Below are positions 55,338 through 63,405 of a stretch of 64,000 bases of DNA, piece after piece. The DNA comes from Chordibacter sp038110535 (GTDB lineage Bacteria > Verrucomicrobiota > Verrucomicrobiia > Opitutales > Seribacteraceae). Each line of letters starts with the position of its first letter. Within the stretch, counting starts at the first letter, position 1. The stretch spans positions 1-64,000 of the forward strand of contig JAYNJW010000001.1 in the NCBI GenBank assembly GCA_038110535.1, written 5' to 3'. The notes beneath the pieces are model-generated. The model had not been told where the DNA came from and made no database searches. It saw only the letters and a program-made list of their open reading frames with translations. A program made the position numbers and the translations under genes.

Positions 55338-57179
55338 ATGACCCAAGCCACCGATTCTTTTGAAGAAATCGAATCCGCGGTCGTTCGCTTCGCCGGAGAT
55401 TCTGGCGATGGTATGCAGACGATCGGGGAACGCTTTACTGATTCTAGCGCCTTTGCAGGCAATGACATAGCTACCTTGCCAGATTTTCCTGCTGAAATCC
55501 GAGCACCCGCTGGAACCCTAGCTGGTGTATCTGGCTATCAGTTGCAGTTTGGAAGCCGTTCCATTCTCACACCTGGTGACGAGCCAGATGCTTTGGTGGC
55601 GATGAACCCTGCCGCACTCAAGGCAAATATCGGGGATTTGCCAGAGGGAGGAATGTTGGTTGTTAATGTCGATTCCTTCAAGAGTATGAATCTCAAGAAA
55701 GCTGGGTACGATACCAACCCTCTTGAAAACGAAGAATTTCGGAAAAAATACCAGTTAATCGAACTGGACCTGACCACTCTAACCAAGGATGCACTGGTAG
55801 AAAGCCCGTTAAAACCTTCGGACAAAGCGAGATGTAAAAACTTTTTTGCTCTCGGATTTATGTGTTATGTCTATGGTCGTCCACTCGAACCAACCCTTAC
55901 CTTTTTTGATCAAAAATGGGGAAAAAGATTACCGGATGTAGCCGAAGCAAATTCGACTGCTCTTAAAGCAGGATTCAATTTGGGTGATACCATGGAAACT
56001 GCCCGCAACCGCTACCAATTGGCAAAGGCGGTGGTCCAACCTGGTGTATACCGAAAAATTTCTGGCAATGAAGCCCTGGTTTATGGATTGGTTGCGGGTG
56101 CACAATGTGCCAAACGCGAACTTCTTTATTCCGGTTACCCAATTACTCCAGCCTCTCCTGTTCTTGAAGGTTTATCTGCCTTAAAAAAATATGGCGTTAA
56201 AACAGTTCAAGCAGAGGATGAAATTGCGGCCATGGGGGTTGCGATTGGGGCAAGTTTTGCAGGTGATCTTTCCGTAGTGGCCACCAGCGGTCCAGGTATG
56301 TGTTTGAAGAGTGAATTTATCGGATTAGCAAGTATTACCGAGCTTCCAGTCATAATTTGTAATGTACAGCGTGGGGGTCCCAGCACGGGATTGCCGACCA
56401 AGACTGAGCAGAGTGACTTATTGCAAAGTCTCTTTTCTCGTCATGGTGATTGTCCGTTACCAGTTATCGCAGCACATTCTCCCTCCGATTGTTTTGACTC
56501 GGCAATTGAGGCCTGCCGTATCGCCCTGACCTATTGTACTCCGGTTATTTTCCTTAGCGATCTTTATGTGGCTAATGGTGCAGAACCCTGGCTGGTTCCC
56601 AATGCTGCTGAACTTCCCACCATTGATGTTAAGTTCGCCGACCCAGACGAGCCTTACATTTCGTATAGACGTGATCCCAACACCCTTGCTCGAACTCAGG
56701 CAATTCCTGGTCAGGTTGGTTTGGAGCACCGGATTGGAGGATTGGAAAAGTCTGAAGATGGGGGCGTTAGTTATGATCCCGAAAACCATGAGAAAATGAC
56801 CAAGCTCCGGTCTGAGAAGGTGGAACGAATTGCCGATTCCATTCCTCCCATTGAACTGCACGGTGATGGGCAAGGAGATTTACTAGTAATTGGTTGGGGG
56901 GGGACTTATGGTGCCATCACCTCTGCTGTGAAAGCGATGCAAGCGGAAGGATTTTCGGTATCGAGCCTGCACCTGCGATATCTCAACCCATTACCCAAGG
57001 ATTTAGGTGGCATTCTCCAAAAATTCAAAAAGGTAATTATACCAGAGTTAAACCTTGGTCAATTAAGCTTCATCTTACGCTCCAAGTATTTGGTTGATGC
57101 AATCCCTTTGACTAAAGTGCAGGGCAAACCATTCAAGGTATCGGAATTACGAGACGCATTTCATAAGCAATTGTCCTAA
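55338..57179 (+). CDS. korA: 2-oxoacid:ferredoxin oxidoreductase, fused gamma-alpha subunit (KorA-type)
   Basis: The 613-residue subunit starts with the gamma domain (VRFAGDSGDGMQTIGERFT, then SGYQLQFGS) and continues with the alpha domain from about residue 240 (YSGYPITPASPVLEGLS, NVQRGGPSTGLPTKTEQSDL). With KorB it forms 2-oxoglutarate (or another 2-oxoacid):acceptor oxidoreductase, linking CoA thioester formation to reduced ferredoxin. There is a 14-base gap to korB. No ferredoxin domain is fused. Confidence 0.92.
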   Translation: MTQATDSFEEIESAVVRFAGDSGDGMQTIGERFTDSSAFAGNDIATLPDFPAEIRAPAGTLAGVSGYQLQFGSRSILTPGDEPDALVAMNPAALKANIGDLPEGGMLVVNVDSFKSMNLKKAGYDTNPLENEEFRKKYQLIELDLTTLTKDALVESPLKPSDKARCKNFFALGFMCYVYGRPLEPTLTFFDQKWGKRLPDVAEANSTALKAGFNLGDTMETARNRYQLAKAVVQPGVYRKISGNEALVYGLVAGAQCAKRELLYSGYPITPASPVLEGLSALKKYGVKTVQAEDEIAAMGVAIGASFAGDLSVVATSGPGMCLKSEFIGLASITELPVIICNVQRGGPSTGLPTKTEQSDLLQSLFSRHGDCPLPVIAAHSPSDCFDSAIEACRIALTYCTPVIFLSDLYVANGAEPWLVPNAAELPTIDVKFADPDEPYISYRRDPNTLARTQAIPGQVGLEHRIGGLEKSEDGGVSYDPENHEKMTKLRSEKVERIADSIPPIELHGDGQGDLLVIGWGGTYGAITSAVKAMQAEGFSVSSLHLRYLNPLPKDLGGILQKFKKVIIPELNLGQLSFILRSKYLVDAIPLTKVQGKPFKVSELRDAFHKQLS

Positions 57180-57193
57180 TTAAAAAAACTTTC

Positions 57194-58213
57194 ATGAGCA
57201 CTACCAATACGGAAGAGGGCAGCCTGACCAAGAAAGACTTCGTTACCCAGAACGATGTTCGTTGGTGTCCTGGTTGTGGAGATTACGCAATTCTTAACGC
57301 GGTTCAAAGAACCTTACCCGAGCTTGGTGTGCCCAAGGAAAAATTTGTAGTGGTCAGCGGGATTGGATGTTCCAGCCGATTTCCGTACTACATGAACACC
57401 TATGGGTTTCATACTATCCATGGCCGGGCACCGACCGTGGCTACCGGGGTGAAATCAGCCAATCCTGATTTATCCGTTTGGTTGGTTACAGGTGATGGGG
57501 ATGGTCTTTCCATTGGGGGAAACCATCTGATGCACTTGCTTCGAAGAAATCTCGATATTAATGTGCTTCTTTTCAATAATCGTATCTACGGTCTTACCAA
57601 GGGACAATACAGCCCGACCTCCGAGGTAGGAAAGAAGACGAAGAGCACGCCTGCAGGTTCCCTGGATTATCCAATCAATCCCTTATTGTTCGCCCTGGGG
57701 AGTGAAGCAACCTTTGTTGCCCGTACCACTGACACTGACCAAAAGCACATGGTGGAGACTTTCAAGGCTGCCCATGCACACAAGGGGACCTCTTTCGTGG
57801 AAATTTTCCAAAACTGTGTGATTTTCAATAATCATGCCTTTGACTCTGTCACAGGAAGAGAGGTACGAAGTGAACAAGCACTTCTGTTAGAGGAAGAAAA
57901 ACCTCTGCGATTTGGAGAAAACAAGGGTATTCGTTTGAATGGGTTTGACCCTGAGATTGTTGAGGTCGGTGATGGGGTCGATGAATCTGACCTAATCATC
58001 CATCAACCTAGGACATCCAACCCTGCCTATGCTTCTATATTGGCTCAAATGGCTTATCCTACATTTCCCACACCTTTTGGGATTCTTCGTCAAATTGAAG
58101 GCAGGGAAACCTACGAAGATGCCTTGCATGACCAAATCAAATCTGCGCAGGCACAAGGAGTGGGTAATCTACAGGAATTACTTACTGGTAAAAGTTCGTG
58201 GGTGGTTGAATAA
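57194..58213 (+). CDS. korB: 2-oxoacid:ferredoxin oxidoreductase, beta subunit (KorB-type)
   Basis: The 339-residue ThDP subunit has DVRWCPGCGDYAILNAVQR with an Fe-S type Cys pair, VVSGIGCSSRFPYYMNTYGF, the ThDP signature WLVTGDGDGLSIGGNHL and LFNNRIYGLTKGQYSP. A conserved partner of the KorA-type subunit just upstream, it likely uses 2-oxoglutarate. It is followed by a membrane microprotein and a CDGSH protein. Confidence 0.93.
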   Translation: MSTTNTEEGSLTKKDFVTQNDVRWCPGCGDYAILNAVQRTLPELGVPKEKFVVVSGIGCSSRFPYYMNTYGFHTIHGRAPTVATGVKSANPDLSVWLVTGDGDGLSIGGNHLMHLLRRNLDINVLLFNNRIYGLTKGQYSPTSEVGKKTKSTPAGSLDYPINPLLFALGSEATFVARTTDTDQKHMVETFKAAHAHKGTSFVEIFQNCVIFNNHAFDSVTGREVRSEQALLLEEEKPLRFGENKGIRLNGFDPEIVEVGDGVDESDLIIHQPRTSNPAYASILAQMAYPTFPTPFGILRQIEGRETYEDALHDQIKSAQAQGVGNLQELLTGKSSWVVE

Positions 58214-58276
58214 ACATTCTTGTACTTTTCGAACCTCATTGACCCGCACTCTCTTTGTATTTAGTTAGACATTCTT

Positions 58277-58450
58277 ATGAGTTCACACGATTTTATAGAT
58301 GACCCGAAATTTGGACATACCCGGATGAAATTGCCGGTTATTCTCGTGCCAGTTGCCATGTTTGCAGTATTGCTTGTGGGAATTATTGCATCTAAAGTAT
58401 ATGTCAATTCCGTGCTTTACTCCGACCATTCGCAAGAGTCTGGAGAATAA
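58277..58450 (+). CDS. 57-residue single-span membrane microprotein
   Basis: The frame begins MSSHDFIDDPKFGHTRMK, has a hydrophobic span at about residues 19-38 (LPVILVPVAMFAVLLVGIIA) and a short polar tail ending DHSQESGE. Acidic and basic residues flank the span, as expected for a bitopic protein. It stands between korB and the CDGSH gene with 63 and 14 base gaps. No family is recognised; it could anchor an electron-transfer complex, but this is speculation. Confidence 0.6.
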   Translation: MSSHDFIDDPKFGHTRMKLPVILVPVAMFAVLLVGIIASKVYVNSVLYSDHSQESGE

Positions 58451-58464
58451 CTAACTCGATCATC

Positions 58465-58710
58465 ATGTCCGATGAAAAACCTGTGGTGGCATCGAAAATG
58501 CCTTCCGTATTAGATTTGGATGCCGGAACATACTGGTGGTGTTCATGCGGAAAATCTTCCAAGCAGCCCTTTTGTGACGGTTCGCACAAAGGAACCAGTT
58601 TTACTCCACAAAAAGTAGAAATTAAAGAATCCTCAAAAGTTGCGTTTTGTAGTTGTAAGCATTCTCAAAATGGACCGTTTTGTGACGGTTCTCATAGTAC
58701 TTTATCCTAA
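58465..58710 (+). CDS. Double CDGSH iron-sulfur protein
   Basis: The 81-residue protein contains two CDGSH-type motifs: CSCGKSSKQPFCDGSHKG (about residues 26-43) and CSCKHSQNGPFCDGSHS (about 62-78). Each supplies three Cys and one His to a 2Fe-2S cluster. Such mitoNEET-like proteins are redox or cluster-transfer proteins. The location next to korAB suggests, but does not prove, a role in that electron transfer. Confidence 0.92.
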   Translation: MSDEKPVVASKMPSVLDLDAGTYWWCSCGKSSKQPFCDGSHKGTSFTPQKVEIKESSKVAFCSCKHSQNGPFCDGSHSTLS

Positions 58711-58721
58711 TTTCTAGCACT

Positions 58722-59477
58722 TTATTCTTTCTCTGTCTCGTCGCTTCCAAATGCCCAAACCTGTAAACTTGTATCTGTTGCTGCATCACCAATCAGAGCG
58801 TTATACTTTCCTTTAAGTTTTAATTCCTGAGAATATACCGCCAAACTGATCCTGCCAAATGTTGCCAATGGATTGGGGTAGGAATTAATCAATCTACAAG
58901 TTTTAAGCAGGAGCATAAGATCGAGATCATATGCATCACCAAGCTGAGAGGGTTTCCCTAAGACCAGAACCAAGCGACCACCTTTAATTTCTTGGTTATG
59001 ACCGCCCTCCGTTTTAAGTATCCCTCTACCTTCGAGAGGAATAAATTTAAAACCGCCGTTTTTTGTTGTTTCGATCAGAATCGTACCGCTCCCGACAAAG
59101 ATAGCATTTGAAACAGATGAAGATAACTTAATTTCAGTTTCTTCAAGAAAACAAAAAAGCATACTTCCTGACTGCAGGAAGAAAGATTGATCATCTAGGA
59201 TAGAAAGAACACTAAGACTACCGAGCCTGAGAATGATTGAGCCAACCTGGAATTCTGCCCTGGATCCCTTTGCAGAGCAAATTAGTTGGTTATAAGGAAG
59301 GACTTGATCTGCGGAAATGGATTGAATAGCCACTGAATCATTTTCTGTATCTTGAATAGATTCAATCTTTCCCTGAACAAAGTTTACCTTGATATTACCA
59401 AAGGATTGAGAATGCAAAAAAAATGCCGCAACTAATATTGCGGCATTAAGAAAAAGTTGAAACTTACCCAGTCTCAA
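58722..59477 (-). CDS. FecR-domain exported protein
   Basis: The 251-residue protein has a signal peptide (residues 1-27, LFLNAAILVAAFFLHSQSFG) and a FecR-like beta-rich region (about 30-170) with LICSAKGSRAEFQVGSIILRLG and the following GSMLFCFLEE. No membrane anchor follows. Start is a TTG three bases after the barrel gene stop; no ATG fits the signal peptide. It is the last gene of a three-gene surface operon. Confidence 0.7.
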   Translation of the reverse strand: MRLGKFQLFLNAAILVAAFFLHSQSFGNIKVNFVQGKIESIQDTENDSVAIQSISADQVLPYNQLICSAKGSRAEFQVGSIILRLGSLSVLSILDDQSFFLQSGSMLFCFLEETEIKLSSSVSNAIFVGSGTILIETTKNGGFKFIPLEGRGILKTEGGHNQEIKGGRLVLVLGKPSQLGDAYDLDLMLLLKTCRLINSYPNPLATFGRISLAVYSQELKLKGKYNALIGDAATDTSLQVWAFGSDETEKE

Positions 59478-59480
59478 GTA

Positions 59481-60479
59481 TTAGAAACGAGCGTTTATGC
59501 CGAGTCCAGCACCAGCATCGTAACTTTTATAGTCGTAGGAAACAGATGTGCCATCTGTGGATCGGGTGCTGTAAGAATAAAAGAGGGACAGTTTGAAAGA
59601 TTCTGTAATTGGATATGCTGCTTTGAGGCTCAAATCATGGGAAAGATCGCTCCGTCCATCATTTAACCCTTTATCATAATCTTTGTAGGAAATTCTGTAC
59701 TTTGGAGTAATAATAACTTCATTCCATGAGTAATTAACTGCATAGGACAAGGCATATTCGGTATTGCTTAGCTCTTTTTCGCTGGCAGTCTTTGCACCAT
59801 CGGTCAATCCAGCAATCACAAATGATTCGGCTAAATGCCTGCCAATTGTCGCATCAAAAATAGCGTTTGCTGAATCATTGATGGTGTAGGATTTCATCAC
59901 TCCAATATTGGGCTGAAATTCCTTAAAGTCTTCGGTGTCGTTATCTGCACTTCTATCGTTAGCATAGCTTACGCCTGCCCGTGCGGACCATCCGTTGCCA
60001 TACTGAATGAGTAAAAGTGCGTAGGCACCTGTGGAATTGTAATTGAACGAATCAATTTCACTTTCAACATATTCGTTTGATGTCCAACTTGCCCCAATGT
60101 AAGGCGTGACCACAGAATCAGCATAATCAAATACACCCAATCCAGAACCTGCATAAAATGTGTTGGTCCACATTCCAGTTGCCTGTTGTTTTAGAGGACC
60201 ATCAGTTGCCAGAGGGTTGGAACGGTAAAAATACTTAGTGTCATATCCAAAATAGGCGGATATTCCTTTGTTTTTAAGAATGACTGGTCGCTGAGCTCCT
60301 GTATCACTGGCACTGGCGGAAGAAGTGCCAGACTCTGCATTGTTGGCTGATGATATTTGATTTGTGGCATCTGGGCGATTACTTCCTTCTATACGGTTGC
60401 GTACCTCTCGTTGGGTCTGCCCGGAAGAAAAAGTTACCGCTAATAGAGAAAGGGAGGAAAATATTGATACTGCTTTCAT
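59481..60479 (-). CDS. Outer-membrane beta-barrel protein
   Basis: The protein has about 332 residues from ATG 60479 (MKAVSIFSSLSLLAVTFSSG signal). After a Ser/Asn-rich linker, alternating amphipathic strands begin with ISAYFGYDTKYFYRSN and run to the end. The C-terminus GAGLGINARF ends in Phe, the usual BAM recognition residue. It probably has 10-12 strands. It is 34 bases downstream of the large secreted protein gene and 3 bases from the FecR gene. Confidence 0.8.
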   Translation of the reverse strand: MKAVSIFSSLSLLAVTFSSGQTQREVRNRIEGSNRPDATNQISSANNAESGTSSASASDTGAQRPVILKNKGISAYFGYDTKYFYRSNPLATDGPLKQQATGMWTNTFYAGSGLGVFDYADSVVTPYIGASWTSNEYVESEIDSFNYNSTGAYALLLIQYGNGWSARAGVSYANDRSADNDTEDFKEFQPNIGVMKSYTINDSANAIFDATIGRHLAESFVIAGLTDGAKTASEKELSNTEYALSYAVNYSWNEVIITPKYRISYKDYDKGLNDGRSDLSHDLSLKAAYPITESFKLSLFYSYSTRSTDGTSVSYDYKSYDAGAGLGINARF

Positions 60480-60513
60480 AAAATTCAATAAAATGTGCAA
60501 GGATATGGTTAAG

Positions 60514-62499
60514 TTAGCGGCTCCGTATTTTGATATGTGGGGTACCATTGGGCAGAGAACTGGAAGAGTTGATGTGTCCGTCCCCCTTAGAATAATCGAA
60601 GTCACTCGCGGTCAAAGCATTCTCGCTAATGCTGAGGTGTTTAACATTTTCAATAAAGTTAACATCTCCAACAGTTCTGCCACTGTCACCAAAATTTAAG
60701 CCACCATCTCGGCTTCTTAAAAGAACATCAGAATTCGTGGGAAAAGAAACATTGGCTAAATCAATGGTAATTGCATCCATGTAAACATCATCAACCCGAC
60801 CAGCAAACGCTAAACCATTAACCTGTATAAGTTCGTTGGCGTAGATGTAAACATTGTCTGGATCAGAATTTTTTCCGCCAGTACCTACAGTAAAAGTACT
60901 CATGTTATCTCTATTTTCTTGTCCGATGTAGAGCTTGTCGAGTGATGCTAATGCTAAGTTGCCACCAGTCTTGATATCAACATTGACTAACCTCATTTCA
61001 CTTTCAGAACCAAGCCCAAGGTTTGAGCCCGTGTATTCCAATGTAATGGTATCTGGATCTGCATAATCAGCAGCATTGGCAGATGAATATTCGGAACGGA
61101 AGTATAACTCATCAGCTGCACCCAAAACCAATGCATGGTCTTCCGCATCATTGGTGTTGGTAAAGGTGGTGTCTCCAGCAATGGTGAGATCTTTTGCTGC
61201 ACCGACCACAAGGATTTTTCGATCATCATGGTTAGATGCTTTGGTGAGTATGGTAGATACATCAACGGAACTTTCAGAGCCTTTAGCACCAATGGTAATG
61301 TTGGATCCAGGGGCTAGACTTACCTTGTCCATGGAGACATGAAGAACGGTATTTTTTTGAGGATCTAGAAAGTCATTATCATTTCCGTCTGCATCACCAA
61401 TGCCGGAATCGCCAGTAAGAGTGGAAAGTAAGCCCAAGTAATCAGAGGTGGAAGAAGCTTCTGTCAGGAAAGTAGACAGGCTGGAAGAAGAGGTGGCACT
61501 AGTTGAGAATCCGTTTAATGCCCCAGCGGCAAGAGTGGAGCCTTTGTCTCCTACTGCACCATATTCGATAAGAAGCTTAATTAATTCGGTGTTATAACCA
61601 TTTTCGGTCAATGAAGCCGCGTTTAAAATGTCGTCAGAGGATAAGGATGTGGAACCGCTAACAGTAACATCTTCAAGGATTTTGTTTGCAATAGTTACTG
61701 CATAGGCCAAGGCTGTTTGCAATTCGGTATCTGAGTATGCAGATAAGAGAACGCCTTCATCATCAAAAATCGTTGATTTAATAGTTGATACAAGGTTTTC
61801 ACCCACTGGGTCAGACGCAGTTACACTCGCATAGATGTCTGCGAGCCAGGGATTTGCAAGCACATCTCCGGCCGCATCGTCATCGATATCCTTTACTTTT
61901 TCATAAGAAGCGTCCAAATCTGCGAGTGCCGCTTCCAGTGCGGCATCGGTAAGAACAGTACCACCAGAAGTGACAGCATTCTTAACATTGGATACACCCA
62001 ATTTCTTTTGCTTAACAATTGATACCCCGGCATCTTGGTTAATTTTAATGTCATCAAGTTGTGTGGCATCAAATCCAGTAGCAGTAATTAATCCATTGAG
62101 GGAAGATAAATCATCAGCAGATTGAAAGGTAATTCCTTTTTCCGCGGCTGAGATAATGTTATTAAAGTAGGTTGCACCCGAGGTTTTCGCCTGGGCAGAA
62201 ACTGTTTTGAGGTTGGAAATTGAGCCACCCGCCTGTGCAAGCTTTACAATTTTATCGATTGTTATCCCGGAAGATAATGCAGTTGCAATCGGTAAACCAG
62301 TTTTTACCACAGTCACAATTGGGTTACTTTCGATTGTCTCAGGTGCCGCTGCTGATTTTTGACTGGAGGAAGTAGTGACCGAGGACTCAGCAGCACTTTC
62401 ACCCCCCCCTGATTGACCTTCATCCTGCCCAAATAGATGGACGAAGGGCAACAAAGAAAGAGAGATTGAAAAGGTAAGGATAGAGAATGGTTTTTTCAT
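60514..62499 (-). CDS. Large secreted Ser/Ala/Asp-rich surface protein, unknown function
   Basis: This 661-residue protein starts with a signal peptide (MKKPFSILTFSISLSLLPF...LFG) and a Ser/Gly-rich segment. The first half (to about residue 370) is helical and Ala/Ser/Thr-rich with many DLA/LLS repeats. The second half resembles a right-handed beta-helix: KDLTIAGDTTFTNT, DELYFRSEYSS, MRLVNVDIKTGGNLALASLD, VYIYANELIQVNGLAF. No cell-wall anchor or autotransporter barrel is fused. The following barrel gene may provide transport or anchoring. Family not recognised. Confidence 0.75.
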   Translation of the reverse strand: MKKPFSILTFSISLSLLPFVHLFGQDEGQSGGGESAAESSVTTSSSQKSAAAPETIESNPIVTVVKTGLPIATALSSGITIDKIVKLAQAGGSISNLKTVSAQAKTSGATYFNNIISAAEKGITFQSADDLSSLNGLITATGFDATQLDDIKINQDAGVSIVKQKKLGVSNVKNAVTSGGTVLTDAALEAALADLDASYEKVKDIDDDAAGDVLANPWLADIYASVTASDPVGENLVSTIKSTIFDDEGVLLSAYSDTELQTALAYAVTIANKILEDVTVSGSTSLSSDDILNAASLTENGYNTELIKLLIEYGAVGDKGSTLAAGALNGFSTSATSSSSLSTFLTEASSTSDYLGLLSTLTGDSGIGDADGNDNDFLDPQKNTVLHVSMDKVSLAPGSNITIGAKGSESSVDVSTILTKASNHDDRKILVVGAAKDLTIAGDTTFTNTNDAEDHALVLGAADELYFRSEYSSANAADYADPDTITLEYTGSNLGLGSESEMRLVNVDIKTGGNLALASLDKLYIGQENRDNMSTFTVGTGGKNSDPDNVYIYANELIQVNGLAFAGRVDDVYMDAITIDLANVSFPTNSDVLLRSRDGGLNFGDSGRTVGDVNFIENVKHLSISENALTASDFDYSKGDGHINSSSSLPNGTPHIKIRSR

Positions 62500-62582
62500 A
62501 GAATAAAAAGATAAACCCCAATAATTATCAAATATCGCCGTAAAACAAGACTTTTCTTTTAAAATACTTTAATAACTTCGAT

Positions 62583-62669
62583 TGGTGCCGAGGGCGAGAC
62601 TTGAACTCGCACATCTTTGCAGATACTAGAACCTGAATCTAGCGCGTCTACCAATTCCGCCACCCCGGC
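62583..62669 (-). tRNA. tRNA-Leu (anticodon CAG)
   Basis: The acceptor stem GCCGGGG pairs with CCTCGGC with one mismatch/wobble, and the long variable arm of a class II tRNA is present. The anticodon loop TTCAGGT between CTAGA and TCTAG gives CAG. D-loop GGAATTGGTAGACGC and T-loop GTTCAAGTC are normal. The 3' CCA is encoded. Confidence 0.96.
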
Positions 62670-62738
62670 ATCCATGAAAGTTAATACTATTTGAGAAAGG
62701 CGTTTTGGTCGAGTTAAAATCACCAGCAATAACTGAGC

Positions 62739-63404
62739 CTAAAAACTCTCAAATGCTAAAGGAATGGTCCTTTCCCGTTCGCCCGATGGCAGAAGCGCGA
62801 GATACCTGTCATTCTCTGGCAAATCCTCAGGGTCCAATAGTTCGGGATCATCGAATACATGGGAAATTCTGCGAGGTGTGGGGTCCAGTATTCTTGACCA
62901 TGAATTATTTTTTTGGGCGAGAATATACTTCTCCATGGGGTAATGCATGGTTTGGTATCTCTCCTGAATGTCCTTAATCAGGGCTGATGTGTCATTGGAT
63001 CGGGAAACAAAAAGCAACACATCTGTAAAATGGGTAACCCCATCCAACCAGTTTTGAAAGAGGGGGGGTGGATTTAAGAGAATGGGAGAGTATAGAAAAA
63101 GAATAAATCGACCCATGACTAAATCATCCACTTTTTTTAGAGTTTGCAGGATGGCATCAATCTGGGTGGCCAGACAGATTCGATTCGATAAAAATAAGAA
63201 AATCTCAACTGGGTTCTCACTCTGATTGGTGCAAAATTCCAAAATTTTATTATCATCCAAAAGTTTCCATGATCCAGAATCGCCAGTATTATTCTCAGGG
63301 AATAAAAAACTTGGAGGCGGAGATTCCCCCCGGGTTGCATCTTGGAGAATCTGTGATGCATTTGCACCCGGAGTATCCATGACCAGGTGGATTGTCTTGT
63401 TCAC
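62739..63404 (-). CDS. Hypothetical protein coupled to aroC
   Basis: The protein is about 221 residues if started at the GTG at 63404, one base after the aroC stop; the frame also reaches 63458 inside aroC. It has alternating hydrophobic strands and helices (IHLVMDTPGANASQ, PVEIFLFLSNRICLATQ, MGRFILFLYSPILLN, FTDVLLFVSR). This resembles a P-loop GTPase-like fold in rhythm, but no Walker A or NKxD is visible. There is no signal peptide. Function is not assigned. Confidence 0.6.
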   Translation of the reverse strand: MNKTIHLVMDTPGANASQILQDATRGESPPPSFLFPENNTGDSGSWKLLDDNKILEFCTNQSENPVEIFLFLSNRICLATQIDAILQTLKKVDDLVMGRFILFLYSPILLNPPPLFQNWLDGVTHFTDVLLFVSRSNDTSALIKDIQERYQTMHYPMEKYILAQKNNSWSRILDPTPRRISHVFDDPELLDPEDLPENDRYLALLPSGERERTIPLAFESF

Positions 63405-63405
63405 T

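Noticed and set aside
60480..60605. 42-residue N-terminal extension of the outer-membrane barrel protein
   Set aside because: A signal peptide starts at ATG 60479 and the extension overlaps the coding region of the upstream gene.
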